Of a stretch of DNA of 64,000 nucleotides, positions 8,651-20,842 are shown one piece after another. Numbering within the stretch: the first letter of the stretch is position 1; every line of letters starts with the position of its first letter. Where the stretch lies: the NCBI RefSeq assembly GCF_013410215.1, contig NZ_JACCFQ010000001.1:2046001-2110000 (forward strand), read 5' to 3'. Below the pieces are notes generated by a model that worked only from the letters and a program-made list of their open reading frames with translations, had not been told where the DNA came from and did no database searches. The DNA is from Nesterenkonia sandarakina. GTDB lineage: Bacteria; Actinomycetota; Actinomycetes; Actinomycetales; Micrococcaceae. Made by a program: the position numbers and the translations under genes.

Positions 8651-9775
8651 GTGTCTTACACTTCCAGTCCGGTCAGCGTCCTGCAGACCGCCGCTGAGGC
8701 CACCGCCTCGGCGACGGCCCAGATCAGCGCAGCCTTTCCCGCCCCGCCCACCGACGGCATCGACATCGTCGGCCCGCTGCGGATCGGGTTCTACGGCCTG
8801 GCGATCGGCCTGGGAATCCTGGTGGCGTACCTGGTGGCCAGCCGGCTCTGGAAGTCCCGCGGCGGCAGCCCGGAGAACGTCTTCGACGCGCTGATCTGGG
8901 CCGTGCTGCTGGGCATCGTCGGCGGCCGGCTCTACCACGTGATCACCTCACCGGATGCCTACTTCGGACCCGACGGTGACCTCTCGCTGATCCCGCAGGT
9001 CTGGCTCGGCGGACTGGGCATCGTGGGGGCTGTGGCGCTGGGCGCCGTCGGCGTCTGGTTCGCCTGCCGACGCTACGGGATGAAGTTCGGCGCCTTCGCA
9101 GACGCCCTGGTGCCCGGTGTGATCCTGGCCCAGGCCATCGGACGCTGGGGCAACTACTTCAACCAGGAGCTCTATGGCGCGCCCACCAACCTGCCCTGGG
9201 GCCTGGCGATCGACACCACCCAGCGGCACCAGGCCCCACCGCTGGGCGCCGGTGCGGACACCCTCTACCACCCGACCTTCCTCTACGAGAGCATCTGGAA
9301 CCTGATCGGCTTCTTCCTGCTGATCGCGCTCTACCGCCGCTTCGCCGTGAAGCAGGGACTGCTGGTGTGGACCTACGTGGCCTACTACTCGTTGGGCCGG
9401 TTCTGGATCGAGTCGCTGCGCATCGACGAGATCAACAAGTCCACCCAGTGGATCAACCTCTTCGGCCTGGAGTGGCGGCTGAACATGTGGATGTCGGTGT
9501 TCCTCTTCCTGCTCGCCCTGGGCATGATGATCTTCCTCTGGACCCGCCGCCCGCGCACCGAGGCCGCCCTGGCCGAGGAGATGGAGATCTACCGCCCCGG
9601 ACAGGGTCCGCGCGGCGCCGAGGATCACGCGGCGCTGGCCGCTGCCACCACCGGCGACGTCGCTCTGGACGCCACCGAGGATCAGGAAGCGGACTCGGTC
9701 CAGGCGCAGACCAAGGTCCAGGACCCGGGCGGGGAGACCCCAGAGGCCACGGAGCCGGAGAGTCCCAGATCCTGA
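8651..9775 (+). CDS. lgt: Prolipoprotein diacylglyceryl transferase Lgt
   Basis: A membrane enzyme of 374 residues that moves diacylglycerol from phosphatidylglycerol to the lipobox Cys of prelipoproteins. It has about seven membrane segments. The key motifs are GGRLYHVITSP (essential Arg), the signature AQAIGRWGNYFNQELYG with its Arg, Asn and Glu, HPTFLYES, and YSLGRFWIESLR. A ~75-residue acidic tail rich in Glu, Ala and Thr follows the last helix, as in other actinobacterial Lgt proteins. The GTG start has GAGAGGA about 6 nt upstream. TAGACT (8572-8577) is a possible -10 element. Likely clients in this window are the sortase and DUF3515 lipoproteins. Confidence 0.96.
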   Translation: MSYTSSPVSVLQTAAEATASATAQISAAFPAPPTDGIDIVGPLRIGFYGLAIGLGILVAYLVASRLWKSRGGSPENVFDALIWAVLLGIVGGRLYHVITSPDAYFGPDGDLSLIPQVWLGGLGIVGAVALGAVGVWFACRRYGMKFGAFADALVPGVILAQAIGRWGNYFNQELYGAPTNLPWGLAIDTTQRHQAPPLGAGADTLYHPTFLYESIWNLIGFFLLIALYRRFAVKQGLLVWTYVAYYSLGRFWIESLRIDEINKSTQWINLFGLEWRLNMWMSVFLFLLALGMMIFLWTRRPRTEAALAEEMEIYRPGQGPRGAEDHAALAAATTGDVALDATEDQEADSVQAQTKVQDPGGETPEATEPESPRS

Positions 9776-10095
9776 GATCAGACTTGCAACCTGCAGGTCG
9801 GGGTTGGAAGATTGAATTCATCCCCTGGTGTCAGCGCCAGGACCACGACGGCGGCGCGCCGAGAAGTCCGCGTCGTCGCAGTCAAGCGCCGGGCCACCCC
9901 CGTAGAGCGCGCAGGTCACAGCGTGGCCGCGTCATGCAGGACTGAGAACCGACGGAACACTGGAGACTTGTTCGCAGACCGGGACGCACTATCCCGCAGA
10001 CCTGGCAGAATGAGTTCAGACTCCGTGCACCACAGTAGGGGCCGATGATGTCCCCTCCCCATGAAACGTCCGCATGCGGAGGAAGGAAGACCTTC
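9776..10095. other. 320-nt intergenic region between lgt and gltB
   Basis: No convincing gene is seen. A short palindrome (CCTGCAGG, 9790-9797) sits near the lgt end and may be part of a weak terminator. A CAGAAT hexamer (10006-10011) is a possible -10 for gltB but has no clear -35. A strong GGAGGAAGGAAG ribosome site (10078-10089) precedes the gltB start chosen here. Open frames crossing this stretch have no ribosome site and no recognisable protein features. Confidence 0.4.
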
Positions 10096-13000
10096 ATGTC
10101 TACTCCCGGATCCCCAGGGTTCGAGGCAGCTGCCACGGCAGCCGCGTCCCAGATCATGAGTCCCTATCAGCGCTTTGCCGCCTTCCCTGACAAGGCGGGA
10201 CTCTACGATCCCGCCAATGAGCACGAGAACTGCGGGATGGCGGCGGTCGCGACCCTGCGCGGAACCCCGGGCCACGACATCGTGGACCACGCGCTGGTCG
10301 CGCTGCGCAACCTCGAGCACCGCGGCGCCGTGGGCAGCGATGTGGGCACTGGCGACGGCGCCGGGCTGCTCACCCAGATCCCGGACGAGTTCTTCCGCGC
10401 CGTCACCGACTTCGAGCTGCCCGCCCAGGGGGAGTACCTGGCCGGCACCGCGTTCCTCCCGCAGTCTCCGGCGGAGCGCGAGTCGATGTGCACCAGCTTC
10501 GGCGAGCTCGCCGAGGAGCAGGGCCTGAGCGTCCTGGGCTGGCGCGACGTGCCGGTGGACGCCTCGATGATCGGCACCCTGGCCAAGGAGTCCATGCCTT
10601 ACTTCCGGCAGGTCTTCCTCGGCTTCGCCCCGGAGGACTCGGAGGCCTACCAGGAATCCGCCTCGGGTTCCCTGGACCAGCGCGGCTGGCGCCTGCGCAA
10701 GCGCGGGCAGAACCGGCTCGGGGTCTACTTTCCCTCGCTGTCCTCGAAGACCATCACCTATAAGGGCATGCTCACCACCGCGCAGCTGGAGCCGTTCTTC
10801 CCGGACCTCTCCGACGAGCGCTATAAGACCACCCTGGGGATCGTGCATTCACGCTTCTCCACCAACACCTTCCCGTCCTGGCCGCTGGCCCAGCCGCTGC
10901 GCAACATCGCGCACAACGGGGAGATCAACACGGTCAAGGGCAACCGGAACTGGATGCGCGCCCGGCAGTCCGTGATGGCGTCGGAGCTGCTCGGGGAGGA
11001 CCCGGAGTCGCTGTTCCCGATCTGCACCCCCGGCGCCTCGGACTCCACCAGCTTCGACGAGGCCGCCGAGCTGCTGATGCTCTCCGGGCGCCCGCTCGCC
11101 CAGGCGATGCGGATGATGATCCCGGAGGCCTGGGAGAACCACGAGACCATGGACCCCGATCTGCGGGCGTTCTACCAGTACCACGCCCAGCTCATGGAGG
11201 CCTGGGACGGCCCGGCGGCGATCGCGTTCACCGATGGCCAGCAGGTCGGGGCGATGCTGGACCGCAACGGCCTGCGCCCGGCCCGCTACTGGGTCACCGA
11301 TGACGGTCTGGTCGTGATGTCCTCCGAGGTCGGCGTCCTGGATCTGGAGCCCTCCTCGATCGTGCGCAAGGGCCGCGTCGCCCCGGGCATGATGCTGCTG
11401 CTGGACACCGTGGAAGGCCGCATCATCGAGGACGAGGAGATCAAGGCGGATCTGGCCTCCTCCGCACCCTGGGCGGACTGGGTCCGGGAGAACCTGGTGC
11501 AGCTGGCGGACCTCCCGGAGCGCCTGCACGTGCGTCACCCCTCGGAGTCGGTGCGGCTGCGCCAGCAGACCTTCGGCTACACCCACGAGGAGCTCCGGGT
11601 GCTCATCGGCCCGATGGCCACCGCCGGCGCCGAGCCGCTGGGCGCCATGGGCACCGACACCCCCATCGCGGTGCTCGCCGACCGGCCCCGGCTGCTCTTC
11701 GACTACTTCGTGCAGACCTTCGCCCAGGTGACCAACCCGCCGCTGGATGCGATCCGTGAGGAGCTGGTCACCTCGCTGGGGCTGCACATCGGCCCCAACG
11801 GCAACCTGCTCAGCAACACCCAGGTCCGCTCCCGGCAGGTCGCCCTGGACTTCCCGGTGATCAACAACGACGAGCTCGCCAAGATCGCGAACATCCGCAA
11901 CGACGACGGCGCCAAGATCACCCTGAAGGTCCGCGCGCTCTACCGCGCCGGATCCCGCGAGGAGGAGCTGCGCCAGCGGATCCGCGAGATCTGCGAGAAG
12001 GTCTCCGCCGCGGTGAACCGCGGGGTCAGCTACATCGTGATCTCCGACCGGGACTCCAACGCCCAGTGGGCGCCGATCCCGTCGCTGCTGATGCTCTCCG
12101 CGATCCACCACCACCTGCTGAAGTCAGCCAACCGGACCAAGGTCTCGCTGGTCGTGGAGGCCGGGGACGTGCGGGAGGTCCACCATGTGGCCTGCCTGAT
12201 CGGCTACGGCGCCGCCGCCGTCAACCCCTACCTGGCCATGGAGACCGCCGAGGACATGGTCCGGCGCGGTGAGCTGACCGCGGTGGACGAGGAGCAGGCG
12301 GTGCACAACCTGCTCACCGCCCTGGGCAAGGGCGTGCTGAAGATCATGTCCAAGATGGGCATCTCCACCGTCGCCTCCTACTGCGGGGCGCAGACCTTCG
12401 AGGCCGTGGGCCTGGCGCAGAACGTGGTGGACCAGTACTTCTCCGGCACCCACTCACCCATGGGCGGGGTCGGGCTCGACGTGCTCTCCTCCGAGACCCT
12501 GGAGCGGCATTCCCGCGCCTACCCGGCCGACGGCAACGACCTCGGGCGCGGCAACGAGCTCGAGATCGGCGGGGAGTACCAGTGGCGCCGGGAAGGCCCG
12601 CCGCACCTGTTCAACCCGCAGACCGTCTTCAAGCTCCAGCACTCCACCAAGACCCGCCGCTACGACATCTTCAAGCAGTACACGCAGGCGGTGGACGAGC
12701 AGTCCGAGGCGCTGCTGACCCTGCGCGGGCTCTTCAAGCTGAGCTCCGAGCGTCAGCCGGTGCCCATCGAAGAGGTCGAATCCGTCGCCGAGATCGTCAA
12801 GCGGTTCAACACCGGGGCGATGAGCTACGGCTCGATCTCCCAGGAGGCCCATGAGACCCTCGCGATCGCGATGAACCGGCTCGGGGGACGCTCGAACACC
12901 GGTGAGGGCGGGGAGCACCCGGCCCGGCTGGAAGACCCGGAGCGCCGCTCGGCGGTCAAGCAGATCGCCTCGGGACGCTTCGGGGTCACCAGCCAGTACC

Positions 13001-14739
13001 TGACCCACGCCGATGACCTGCAGATCAAGATGGCCCAGGGCGCCAAGCCCGGCGAGGGCGGGCAGCTCATGGGCAAGAAGGTCTACCCCTGGGTGGCCGA
13101 GACCCGGCACGCCACCCCTGGAGTCTCCCTGGTCTCGCCCCCTCCGCACCACGACATCTACTCCATCGAGGACCTGGCCCAGCTGATCTTCGACCTCAAG
13201 CGCGCCAACACCGGCGCCCGGGTCCACGTGAAGCTGGTCTCCCTGCACGGGGTGGGCACCGTGGCCGCCGGTGTGACCAAGGCCAAGGCCGACGTCGTGC
13301 TGATCTCCGGACACGACGGCGGCACCGGCGCCTCCCCGCTGAACTCGCTCAAGCACGCCGGCACCCCCTGGGAGCTCGGCCTGGCGGAGGCGCAGCAGAC
13401 GCTGATGCTCAACGGGCTGCGCGAACGCGTCACCGTGCAGGTGGACGGTCAGCTCAAGACCGGGCGCGACGTGGTCATCGCCGCGCTGCTCGGCGCGGAG
13501 GAGTATGGCTTCGCCACCGCCCCGCTGGTGGTCTCAGGCTGCATCATGATGCGGGTCTGCCACCTGGACACCTGCCCGGTGGGCGTGGCCACCCAGAACC
13601 CGGTGCTGCGCGAGCGCTACACCGGCAAGGCCGACCACGTGGTGAACTTCTTCGAGTTCGTCGCCCAGGAGGTGCGCGAATACCTGGCCGAGCTGGGCTT
13701 CCGCAGCCTGGACGAGGCCATCGGACATGTCGACGCCATCGACATGGACGACGCCAAGCGGCACTGGAAGTCCGCAGGACTGGACCTGGGCGCCGTGCTG
13801 GACAGCTACGACCCCAACGATCCGGTCACCGCCGCGATGCTGCGCCGCACCCGCGGGCAGGACCACGAGCTGGAGAAGCACTTCGACATGGGCTTGATCC
13901 AGCTCGCCGGCTCGGCCATCGACCAGGGCGAGAAGGTGACGATCGAGAAGAAGGTCATCAACACCGACCGCTCGGTGGGCACCATGCTCGGCCACGAGGT
14001 GACCAAGGCGCAGGGCCTGAAGACCCTGGAGAACAACACCATCGTCGTCGAGCTCACCGGCGAGGCAGGACAGTCCCTCGGGGCGTTCCTGCCGCACGGG
14101 ATCACCCTGCACCTGGCCGGGGACGCCAACGACTACGTCGGCAAGGGGCTCTCCGGCGGGCGGATCATCGTTCACCCGGACGCTGAAGCCCCGCTGGTGG
14201 CGGAGAAGAACGTCATCGCCGGCAACGTGATCGGCTACGGCGCCACCGCCGGCGAGATGTTCCTGCGCGGCCAGGTCGGGGAACGCTTCCTGGTGCGGAA
14301 CTCCGGGGCCACCGCAGTGGTCGAAGGCATCGGCGACCACGGATGTGAGTACATGACCGGCGGCCAGGCGCTCATCCTGGGACCCACCGGGCGCAACTTC
14401 GGCGCCGGGATGTCCGGGGGCACCGCGTTCCTGCTGGACTTCGACGAGCAGCGGATGAACTCCCAGGCCCAGAACAACGGGGACCTGCTGCTGCTCGAGC
14501 CCGATGAGGAGGACCGCGCGATCATCGCAGACCTGCTCCAGCGGCATCACGAGGAGACCGGCAGCGCCGTGGCCGAGGCCCTGCTGCAGGACCCCGAGAA
14601 GACCTACTCGCGGATCACCAAGGTGCTCCCGCGCGACTACGACGCTGTGCTGCGCGCCCGCTCCAGCGCCCTCGACGAGGGCCTGGATCCCGACGGCGAC
14701 GCAGCCTGGCAGAAGATTCTGGAGGCGACCCGTGGCTGA
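10096..14739 (+). CDS. gltB: Glutamate synthase (NADPH) large subunit GltB
   Basis: A 1547-residue alpha subunit of GOGAT, which makes two glutamates from glutamine and 2-oxoglutarate. The start at 10096 is preferred over an in-frame ATG at 10045 because of the ribosome site directly upstream. An Ntn-type glutaminase domain comes first, its catalytic Cys in NEHENCGMA (about residue 46) after a removable propeptide. FMN/2-oxoglutarate domain motifs include [23 protein letters not shown] and [11 protein letters not shown]. The 3Fe-4S Cys set is [12 protein letters not shown] (about 1149-1160), and the C-terminal beta-helix is Gly-rich. It overlaps gltD by 8 nt. It supplies amino donor for the pathways in this window. 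Confidence 0.98.
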   Translation: MSTPGSPGFEAAATAAASQIMSPYQRFAAFPDKAGLYDPANEHENCGMAAVATLRGTPGHDIVDHALVALRNLEHRGAVGSDVGTGDGAGLLTQIPDEFFRAVTDFELPAQGEYLAGTAFLPQSPAERESMCTSFGELAEEQGLSVLGWRDVPVDASMIGTLAKESMPYFRQVFLGFAPEDSEAYQESASGSLDQRGWRLRKRGQNRLGVYFPSLSSKTITYKGMLTTAQLEPFFPDLSDERYKTTLGIVHSRFSTNTFPSWPLAQPLRNIAHNGEINTVKGNRNWMRARQSVMASELLGEDPESLFPICTPGASDSTSFDEAAELLMLSGRPLAQAMRMMIPEAWENHETMDPDLRAFYQYHAQLMEAWDGPAAIAFTDGQQVGAMLDRNGLRPARYWVTDDGLVVMSSEVGVLDLEPSSIVRKGRVAPGMMLLLDTVEGRIIEDEEIKADLASSAPWADWVRENLVQLADLPERLHVRHPSESVRLRQQTFGYTHEELRVLIGPMATAGAEPLGAMGTDTPIAVLADRPRLLFDYFVQTFAQVTNPPLDAIREELVTSLGLHIGPNGNLLSNTQVRSRQVALDFPVINNDELAKIANIRNDDGAKITLKVRALYRAGSREEELRQRIREICEKVSAAVNRGVSYIVISDRDSNAQWAPIPSLLMLSAIHHHLLKSANRTKVSLVVEAGDVREVHHVACLIGYGAAAVNPYLAMETAEDMVRRGELTAVDEEQAVHNLLTALGKGVLKIMSKMGISTVASYCGAQTFEAVGLAQNVVDQYFSGTHSPMGGVGLDVLSSETLERHSRAYPADGNDLGRGNELEIGGEYQWRREGPPHLFNPQTVFKLQHSTKTRRYDIFKQYTQAVDEQSEALLTLRGLFKLSSERQPVPIEEVESVAEIVKRFNTGAMSYGSISQEAHETLAIAMNRLGGRSNTGEGGEHPARLEDPERRSAVKQIASGRFGVTSQYLTHADDLQIKMAQGAKPGEGGQLMGKKVYPWVAETRHATPGVSLVSPPPHHDIYSIEDLAQLIFDLKRANTGARVHVKLVSLHGVGTVAAGVTKAKADVVLISGHDGGTGASPLNSLKHAGTPWELGLAEAQQTLMLNGLRERVTVQVDGQLKTGRDVVIAALLGAEEYGFATAPLVVSGCIMMRVCHLDTCPVGVATQNPVLRERYTGKADHVVNFFEFVAQEVREYLAELGFRSLDEAIGHVDAIDMDDAKRHWKSAGLDLGAVLDSYDPNDPVTAAMLRRTRGQDHELEKHFDMGLIQLAGSAIDQGEKVTIEKKVINTDRSVGTMLGHEVTKAQGLKTLENNTIVVELTGEAGQSLGAFLPHGITLHLAGDANDYVGKGLSGGRIIVHPDAEAPLVAEKNVIAGNVIGYGATAGEMFLRGQVGERFLVRNSGATAVVEGIGDHGCEYMTGGQALILGPTGRNFGAGMSGGTAFLLDFDEQRMNSQAQNNGDLLLLEPDEEDRAIIADLLQRHHEETGSAVAEALLQDPEKTYSRITKVLPRDYDAVLRARSSALDEGLDPDGDAAWQKILEATRG

Positions 14740-16198
14740 TCCGCGTGGATTCATGAAGCATCGAGAGCGCCAGGACCGGCCCTCCCGTCCGGTCCCCGTG
14801 CGCATCATGGACTTCAACGAGGTCTATGAGCGCAACGAGCGCGGCATGGTGCAGACCCAGGCCAGCCGCTGCATGGACTGCGGCATCGCGTTCTGTCACA
14901 CCGGCTGCCCGCTGGGGAACCTGATCCCGGAGTGGAACGACCTGATCTGGCGCGACCAGTGGGAGGAGGCCTCCTCCCGGCTGCACATGACGAACAACTT
15001 CCCGGAGTTCACCGGCCGGATCTGCCCGGCTCCCTGTGAGACCTCCTGCGTGCTGGGGATCAACCAGCCCGCGGTGACGATCAAGGAGTCCGAGGTCTCC
15101 ATCGCCGATGAGGCCATCGCCCGCGGCTACGTGGAACCGGTGCTGCCGCAGCGGCTCACCGGCAAGACCGTGGCCGTGGTGGGCTCCGGCCCGGCCGGCC
15201 TGGCCGCCGCCCAGCAGCTCACCCGGGCCGGGCACACCGTGGCCGTCTACGAGCGCGATGACCGGCTCGGTGGACTGCTGCGCTACGGGATCCCGGACTT
15301 CAAGATGGAGAAGCACCACGTGGAGTTCCGCATCGACCAGATGCGCGCCGAGGGCACCCGCTTCTACACCTCCACCGAGATCGGCGCAGACATCACCTGG
15401 GACGCCCTGGAGGCCAGCTACGACGCCGTCGTCCTGGCCACCGGCGCCATGGTCCCGCGCGACCTGGGCATCACCGGGCGCGAGCTGGGCGGAGTGCACT
15501 TCGCCATGGAGTACCTGGTGCAGTCCAACAAGGTCACCTCCGGGGACGAGGTGGCGGATCAGATCCGCGCCGACGGCAAGCATGTGATCGTCCTGGGCGG
15601 GGGAGACACCGGTGCTGACTGCATCGGCACCGCCCACCGCCACGGCGCCGCCTCGGTGACCACCCTGGCGATCGGCAAGGAGCTGCCCTCGGAACGCTCC
15701 GATCACGAGCCCTGGCCGATGGACCCCCGGGTCTTCGAGCTGACCAGCGCCGATGAGGAGGGCGGGGAGCGCAGCTACCTGGCCTCCACCGTGGAGTTCC
15801 TCAGCGACGACCACGGCAATGTGCGCGCCCTGAAGGTGGCCGAGACCCAGTACAACCCGGACGGCTCGCGTTCCCCCAAGCCCGGGACCGAACGCGAAAT
15901 CCCCGCGGACCTGGTGCTGCTCGCGCTGGGCTTCACCGGTGCGGAGTCGGACACGCTCACCGAGCAGCTGGCCATGGACTTCGACCGTCGGGGCAACATC
16001 ACCCGCGCCGAGGACTACCAGACCTCGGTGGAGGGCGTCTTCGCCGTCGGCGACGCCGGGCGCGGAGCCTCCCTGGTGGTCTGGGCCATCGCGGAGGGCC
16101 GAGCAGCCGCGGCGAAGGTCGACGAATACCTCGAAGGCGCGACCCGGCTTCCGGCCCCGGTCAAGCCCTCGGATCGTGCGATTTCGCTCACAGGCTGA
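14732..16198 (+). CDS. gltD: Glutamate synthase small subunit GltD
   Basis: The 488-residue beta subunit that takes electrons from NADPH through FAD and iron-sulfur centres to GltB. The GTG start (14732) overlaps the end of gltB by 8 nt and gives the standard N-terminus [11 protein letters not shown]; the longer open frame upstream is antisense-like filler. The Cys-rich region has [17 protein letters not shown] and CPAPCETSC. The FAD-binding motif is [17 protein letters not shown], the NADPH motif is [13 protein letters not shown], and the C-terminal FAD motif is [18 protein letters not shown]. Confidence 0.97.
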   Translation: MADPRGFMKHRERQDRPSRPVPVRIMDFNEVYERNERGMVQTQASRCMDCGIAFCHTGCPLGNLIPEWNDLIWRDQWEEASSRLHMTNNFPEFTGRICPAPCETSCVLGINQPAVTIKESEVSIADEAIARGYVEPVLPQRLTGKTVAVVGSGPAGLAAAQQLTRAGHTVAVYERDDRLGGLLRYGIPDFKMEKHHVEFRIDQMRAEGTRFYTSTEIGADITWDALEASYDAVVLATGAMVPRDLGITGRELGGVHFAMEYLVQSNKVTSGDEVADQIRADGKHVIVLGGGDTGADCIGTAHRHGAASVTTLAIGKELPSERSDHEPWPMDPRVFELTSADEEGGERSYLASTVEFLSDDHGNVRALKVAETQYNPDGSRSPKPGTEREIPADLVLLALGFTGAESDTLTEQLAMDFDRRGNITRAEDYQTSVEGVFAVGDAGRGASLVVWAIAEGRAAAAKVDEYLEGATRLPAPVKPSDRAISLTG

Positions 16199-16290
16199 CT
16201 GTTATAGGCTCGAACCCGTTCAATCCTGGTCCAGTGTCGTGCCAGTCCAGCCACTCGCTTATCAGCACTATAGATAGGACAAGGTGAGAC

Positions 16291-17805
16291 ATGAGACACG
16301 CCAAGATCGTCGCCACATTCGGCCCCGCCACTGCAGGCTATGAGATGACCCGCAAGCTCGTGGAGGCCGGCGTCGACGTCGCCCGGGTCAACATGAGCCA
16401 CGGTGACTACAGCGTCCACGAGGAGACCTACAACACGGTCCGGGAGGTCTCCAAGGACCTGCGCCGCGCCGTCGGCGTCTTCGCCGATCTCCAGGGCCCG
16501 AAGATCCGGCTGGGCCGGTTCATCGAGGGCGAGCATGCCCTGGCCGTGGGGGACCGCTTCACGATCACCATCGAGGACATCCAGGGCACCAAGGACCGCT
16601 GCTCGACCACGTTCAAGGGTCTCCCCGGCGACGTCGCGGTCGGAGATACGCTGCTCATCGACGACGGCAAGGTCTCGCTGCGCGCCGTGGAGGTCACCGA
16701 GACCGACGTCGTCACCGAGGTCACCGTGCCCGGCAAGGTCTCGAACAACAAGGGCATCAACCTGCCCGGCGTCGCGGTCTCCGTGCCGGCCCTCTCCGAG
16801 AAGGACGAGGAGGATCTGCGCTGGGCGCTGCGCACCGGGTTCGACATGGTCGCGCTCTCCTTCGTCCGGGACGCCGCGGACATCGAAGCCGTGCACCGGA
16901 TCATGGACGAGGAAGGTCGCCGGGTCCCGGTGATCGCAAAGGTCGAGAAGCCCCAGGCGGTGGAGGCGCTGCAGGACATCGTCGACGCTTTCGACGCCAT
17001 CATGGTCGCCCGCGGCGACCTGGGCGTGGAGCTGCCCCTGGAAGAGGTCCCGCTGGTGCAGAAGCGCGCCGTGGAGCTCGCCCGCCGCTGGGCCAAGCCG
17101 GTCATCGTCGCCACCCAGGTGCTGGAATCCATGATCGAGAGCCCCCGCCCCACCCGCGCGGAGGCCTCCGACTGCGCCAACGCGGTGCTCGACGGCGCGG
17201 ACGCGGTCATGCTCTCCGGCGAGACCTCGGTGGGCCAGTTCCCGGTGGAGACCGTGGAGACCATGTCCCGGATCATCGAGACCACCGAGAACAAGGGCCT
17301 GAGCCGGATCCCGGAGCTGGGCACCAAGCCGAAGACTCGCGGCGGTGCGATCACCCGCGCCGCCAAGGAGATCGCGGATCAGCTCGACATCGCGCATCTG
17401 ACCACGTTCACCCGGTCCGGTGACTCCGCGCGCCGGCTCTCCCGGCTGCGCCCGAAGCAGAACATCTTCGCGTTCACCCATGTGGAGCACACGCACAACA
17501 TCCTCACCCTGTCCTGGGGCGTGCAGCCGCGCTGGGTGGAGTTCGCCACCCACACCGACACCATGACCGCTCAGGTGGACAAGCTGCTGCTCGAAGAGAG
17601 CACCGCCGAGCTGGGAGAGCTCGTCGTGATCGCCGCCGGGTCCCCTCCCGGGCAGGCCGGAACCACCAACATGGTCAAGGTCCACCGGATCGGGGACCTG
17701 CACGACGCCGGCGACATCGAGACCCTGCGCCGCGGCGACACCGCCCCGGCGAACAAGGAGCCGGTGGGCCCCTGGCCTGCGGCCAGCGCCTCGACCCCGG
17801 CATAG
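16291..17805 (+). CDS. pyk: Pyruvate kinase
   Basis: A 504-residue glycolytic enzyme converting PEP and ADP to pyruvate and ATP. Motifs run in order: AKIVATFGPA, VNMSHGDY, DLQGPKIRLG, the catalytic region VIAKVEKPQAVEAL, IMVARGDLGVELP (metal-binding), and the signature IVATQVLESMIESPRPTRAE followed by ADAVMLSGETSVG. The C-terminal domain is complete. The ATG has AAGGTGAG just upstream, and TATAGA (16269-16274) is a possible -10, giving a very short leader. It is followed by tRNA-Leu and pdtaR, a common actinobacterial order. Confidence 0.97.
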   Translation: MRHAKIVATFGPATAGYEMTRKLVEAGVDVARVNMSHGDYSVHEETYNTVREVSKDLRRAVGVFADLQGPKIRLGRFIEGEHALAVGDRFTITIEDIQGTKDRCSTTFKGLPGDVAVGDTLLIDDGKVSLRAVEVTETDVVTEVTVPGKVSNNKGINLPGVAVSVPALSEKDEEDLRWALRTGFDMVALSFVRDAADIEAVHRIMDEEGRRVPVIAKVEKPQAVEALQDIVDAFDAIMVARGDLGVELPLEEVPLVQKRAVELARRWAKPVIVATQVLESMIESPRPTRAEASDCANAVLDGADAVMLSGETSVGQFPVETVETMSRIIETTENKGLSRIPELGTKPKTRGGAITRAAKEIADQLDIAHLTTFTRSGDSARRLSRLRPKQNIFAFTHVEHTHNILTLSWGVQPRWVEFATHTDTMTAQVDKLLLEESTAELGELVVIAAGSPPGQAGTTNMVKVHRIGDLHDAGDIETLRRGDTAPANKEPVGPWPAASASTPA

Positions 17806-17937
17806 TCACCGGGCCTCGAGCAGATTCAACCCCGGGCCCAGGTCCGGGTAAGCTGGTGCCGTCCCCGTCGCGGAGTCTGCAGAGATTCCGGCCGGGGGCG
17901 GTATGACCGCCGGGGAGGCCCTGACCTCCTCGGTTCA

Positions 17938-18021
17938 GCCCGAATGGCGGAATCGGTAGACGCGCCGCACTCAAAATGCGGTACCACTGGTGTGTGGGTT
18001 CGAGTCCCACTTCGGGCACCA
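17938..18021 (+). tRNA. tRNA-Leu (anticodon CAA)
   Basis: A cloverleaf with acceptor arms GCCCGAA (17938-17944) and TTCGGGC (18011-18017), anticodon stem CCGCA/TGCGG around loop CTCAAAA, a long class II variable arm, and TTCGAGT in the T loop. The anticodon CAA reads UUG. Discriminator A (18018) is followed by an encoded CCA (18019-18021). A possible promoter is TTCAAC (17825-17830) with TAAGCT (17849-17854). Confidence 0.96.
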
Positions 18022-18056
18022 AGACGATGACCAGGCCAGCGTGGGGGACCGCCCTC

Positions 18057-18075
18057 GCCGGGAGCTCCTCCCGGC
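18057..18075 (+). terminator. Hairpin downstream of tRNA-Leu
   Basis: GCCGGGAG (18057-18064) and CTCCCGGC (18068-18075) form a GC-rich 8-bp stem with a 3-nt loop between the tRNA and the pdtaR ribosome site. There is no T run. It may end or process the tRNA transcript. Confidence 0.45.
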
Positions 18076-18103
18076 ACGGTGGTCAGGGACCAGAAGGAGA
18101 ACG

Positions 18104-18778
18104 GTGAGCGAACAGACTCCGGGCCACGGTGCCCATGAGACCGCATCCACAGCAGGCGGACCCGAGGCGTTGTCCGAGCGCGGGAGCACGCCGCGCCGGG
18201 TGCTGGTCGCCGAAGATGAGACGCTGATCCGACTGGACATCGTCGAGATCCTCACCGGCGCCGGCTACGACGTGGTCGGCGAGGCGGACAACGGAGAGCG
18301 CGCCGTGGAGCTGGCCCGGGAGACCGAGCCGGATCTGGTGGTGATGGACGTGAAGATGCCGATCATGGACGGCATCACCGCCGCGAAGCTGGTCGCCGAG
18401 GAGCGGATCGCCCCGGTGGTGATGCTCACCGCCTTCTCCCAGCGCGACCTGGTGGAATCCGCGCGGGAGGCCGGCGCGATGGCCTATGTGGTCAAGCCCT
18501 TCACCGAGAACGACCTGATCCCGGCGATCGAGGTGGCCATGGCGCGCTTCGATGAGATCCGCGCCCTGGAGGACGAGGTCTCCACGCTCGCGGAGAAGTT
18601 CGAGACCCGCAAGCTGGTGGAGCGCGCGAAGTCGCTGCTGACCACCAAGATGGGGCTCACCGAGCCCGAGGCCTTCCGCTGGATCCAGAAGACCTCCATG
18701 GACCGCCGACTCTCGATGCGCGAAGTCGCCGAGACCGTCGTCGACCAGATGACCGATTCCCCGCCCTACCTGAAGTAG
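18104..18778 (+). CDS. pdtaR: ANTAR-domain response regulator PdtaR
   Basis: A 224-residue regulator with an N-terminal receiver domain and a C-terminal ANTAR RNA-binding domain, matching mycobacterial PdtaR (Rv1626), partner of the PdtaS kinase. Receiver residues are the acidic pair in VAEDE, phosphoacceptor Asp in VVMDVKMP (about D82), Thr (about 109) and Lys in VVKPF (about K131). ANTAR covers about 160-218 (KSLLTTKMGLTEPEAFRWIQ followed by MREVAETVV). Such proteins antiterminate transcripts by binding paired hexaloop hairpins. GTG 18104 is chosen for the GAAGGAGA site just upstream. No kinase gene is adjacent. Confidence 0.92.
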   Translation: MSEQTPGHGAHETASTAGGPEALSERGSTPRRVLVAEDETLIRLDIVEILTGAGYDVVGEADNGERAVELARETEPDLVVMDVKMPIMDGITAAKLVAEERIAPVVMLTAFSQRDLVESAREAGAMAYVVKPFTENDLIPAIEVAMARFDEIRALEDEVSTLAEKFETRKLVERAKSLLTTKMGLTEPEAFRWIQKTSMDRRLSMREVAETVVDQMTDSPPYLK

Positions 18779-18795
18779 CCCCACCTCCCCATCGC

Positions 18796-18863
18796 TGAGG
18801 GGCGGATTCTCCGACTATCTAGGGCCCTTTTCGGCCTCAGATGCTCGCAGAATCCGCCCCTCA
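18796..18863. repeat. Dispersed hairpin element, copy A
   Basis: The arms TGAGGGGCGGATTCT (18796-18810) and its exact complement (18849-18863) enclose a centre containing GGGCCCTTTTCGGCC. It lies between the convergent 3' ends of pdtaR and the thiolase gene, where it could act as a two-way terminator. It matches three other copies in the window. Confidence 0.9.
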
Positions 18864-18903
18864 ACGTGTTGGTGGGTGGGGGTGGGTGGCGGGAGCCAGC
18901 GGT

Positions 18904-20094
<1,191 letters not shown>

Positions 20095-20169
20095 AGATGC
20101 TCCTTCGAGGTGGGGATGGTGGTGGTACGGGTTGTGCGTCGTGCGGGGTGTGTGTCGTGAGCCTATGCG

Positions 20170-20835
20170 TCAGCTGCGTCCGTGCAGCTCGACGCCGGTG
20201 GCTTCGCGCACCTGTTCCTCGCTCACCCCCGGTGCGGTCTCCACCAGCACCAGGCGAGGCTCGGCCTCGGTGCCGACCACGTCGATCACGGCAAGGTCGG
20301 TGATGATCCGGTCTACCACGGACTTCCCGGTCAGCGGCAGGGTGCACGCCGGCAGGATCTTCGAAGATCCGTCCCTGGCCACATGGTCCATCAGACAGAT
20401 CACCCGCTCCGCGCCGTGGACCAGGTCCATGGCGCCGCCCATCCCCTTGACCATCTTGCCGGGCACCATCCAGTTGGCCAGGTCCCCGTTCTGTGCGACC
20501 TGCATGCCGCCCAGCACGGCGACGTCGATCTTCCCGCCGCGGATCATCCCGAAGCTGGTGGAGGAGTCGAAGAACGACGCCCCGGGGAGCACGGTGACGG
20601 TCTCCTTGCCGGCGTTGATCAGATCAGGGTCCAGCGCATCCTCGGCGGGGTAGGGGCCCACCCCCAAGATGCCGTTCTCGGACTGGAGCACCACGGTGCG
20701 CTCGGCCGGGATGTGGTTCGGGATCAAGGTGGGCATGCCGATGCCTAGGTTCACGTAGGCGCCGTCGGGAAGCTCCTGGGCGGCACGGGCCGCCATCTGC
20801 TCACGGGTCCAGCCCGCGCGGATCTCGGTGGTCAT
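20170..20835 (-). CDS. scoB: Succinyl-CoA:3-ketoacid CoA-transferase subunit B
   Basis: A 221-residue beta subunit of the transferase that activates acetoacetate with CoA from succinyl-CoA. The start at 20835 gives the family N-terminus [20 protein letters not shown]; a longer open frame upstream is not credible. The catalytic Glu is in LQSENGILG (about E53). Other family segments are [35 protein letters not shown] and [11 protein letters not shown]-like [14 protein letters not shown]. It follows scoA after 7 nt on the minus strand. Confidence 0.95.
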   Translation of the reverse strand: MTTEIRAGWTREQMAARAAQELPDGAYVNLGIGMPTLIPNHIPAERTVVLQSENGILGVGPYPAEDALDPDLINAGKETVTVLPGASFFDSSTSFGMIRGGKIDVAVLGGMQVAQNGDLANWMVPGKMVKGMGGAMDLVHGAERVICLMDHVARDGSSKILPACTLPLTGKSVVDRIITDLAVIDVVGTEAEPRLVLVETAPGVSEEQVREATGVELHGRS

Positions 20836-20842
20836 GACGCGA

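Noticed and set aside
9812-10048. 78-codon plus-strand frame between lgt and gltB
   Set aside because: No ribosome site, Arg-rich filler sequence, no domain, and it overlaps the likely gltB promoter.
10045-10095. Upstream in-frame ATG extension of gltB
   Set aside because: The GGAGGAAGGAAG ribosome site lies downstream of this ATG and directly before ATG 10096, which gives the expected propeptide length before the catalytic Cys.
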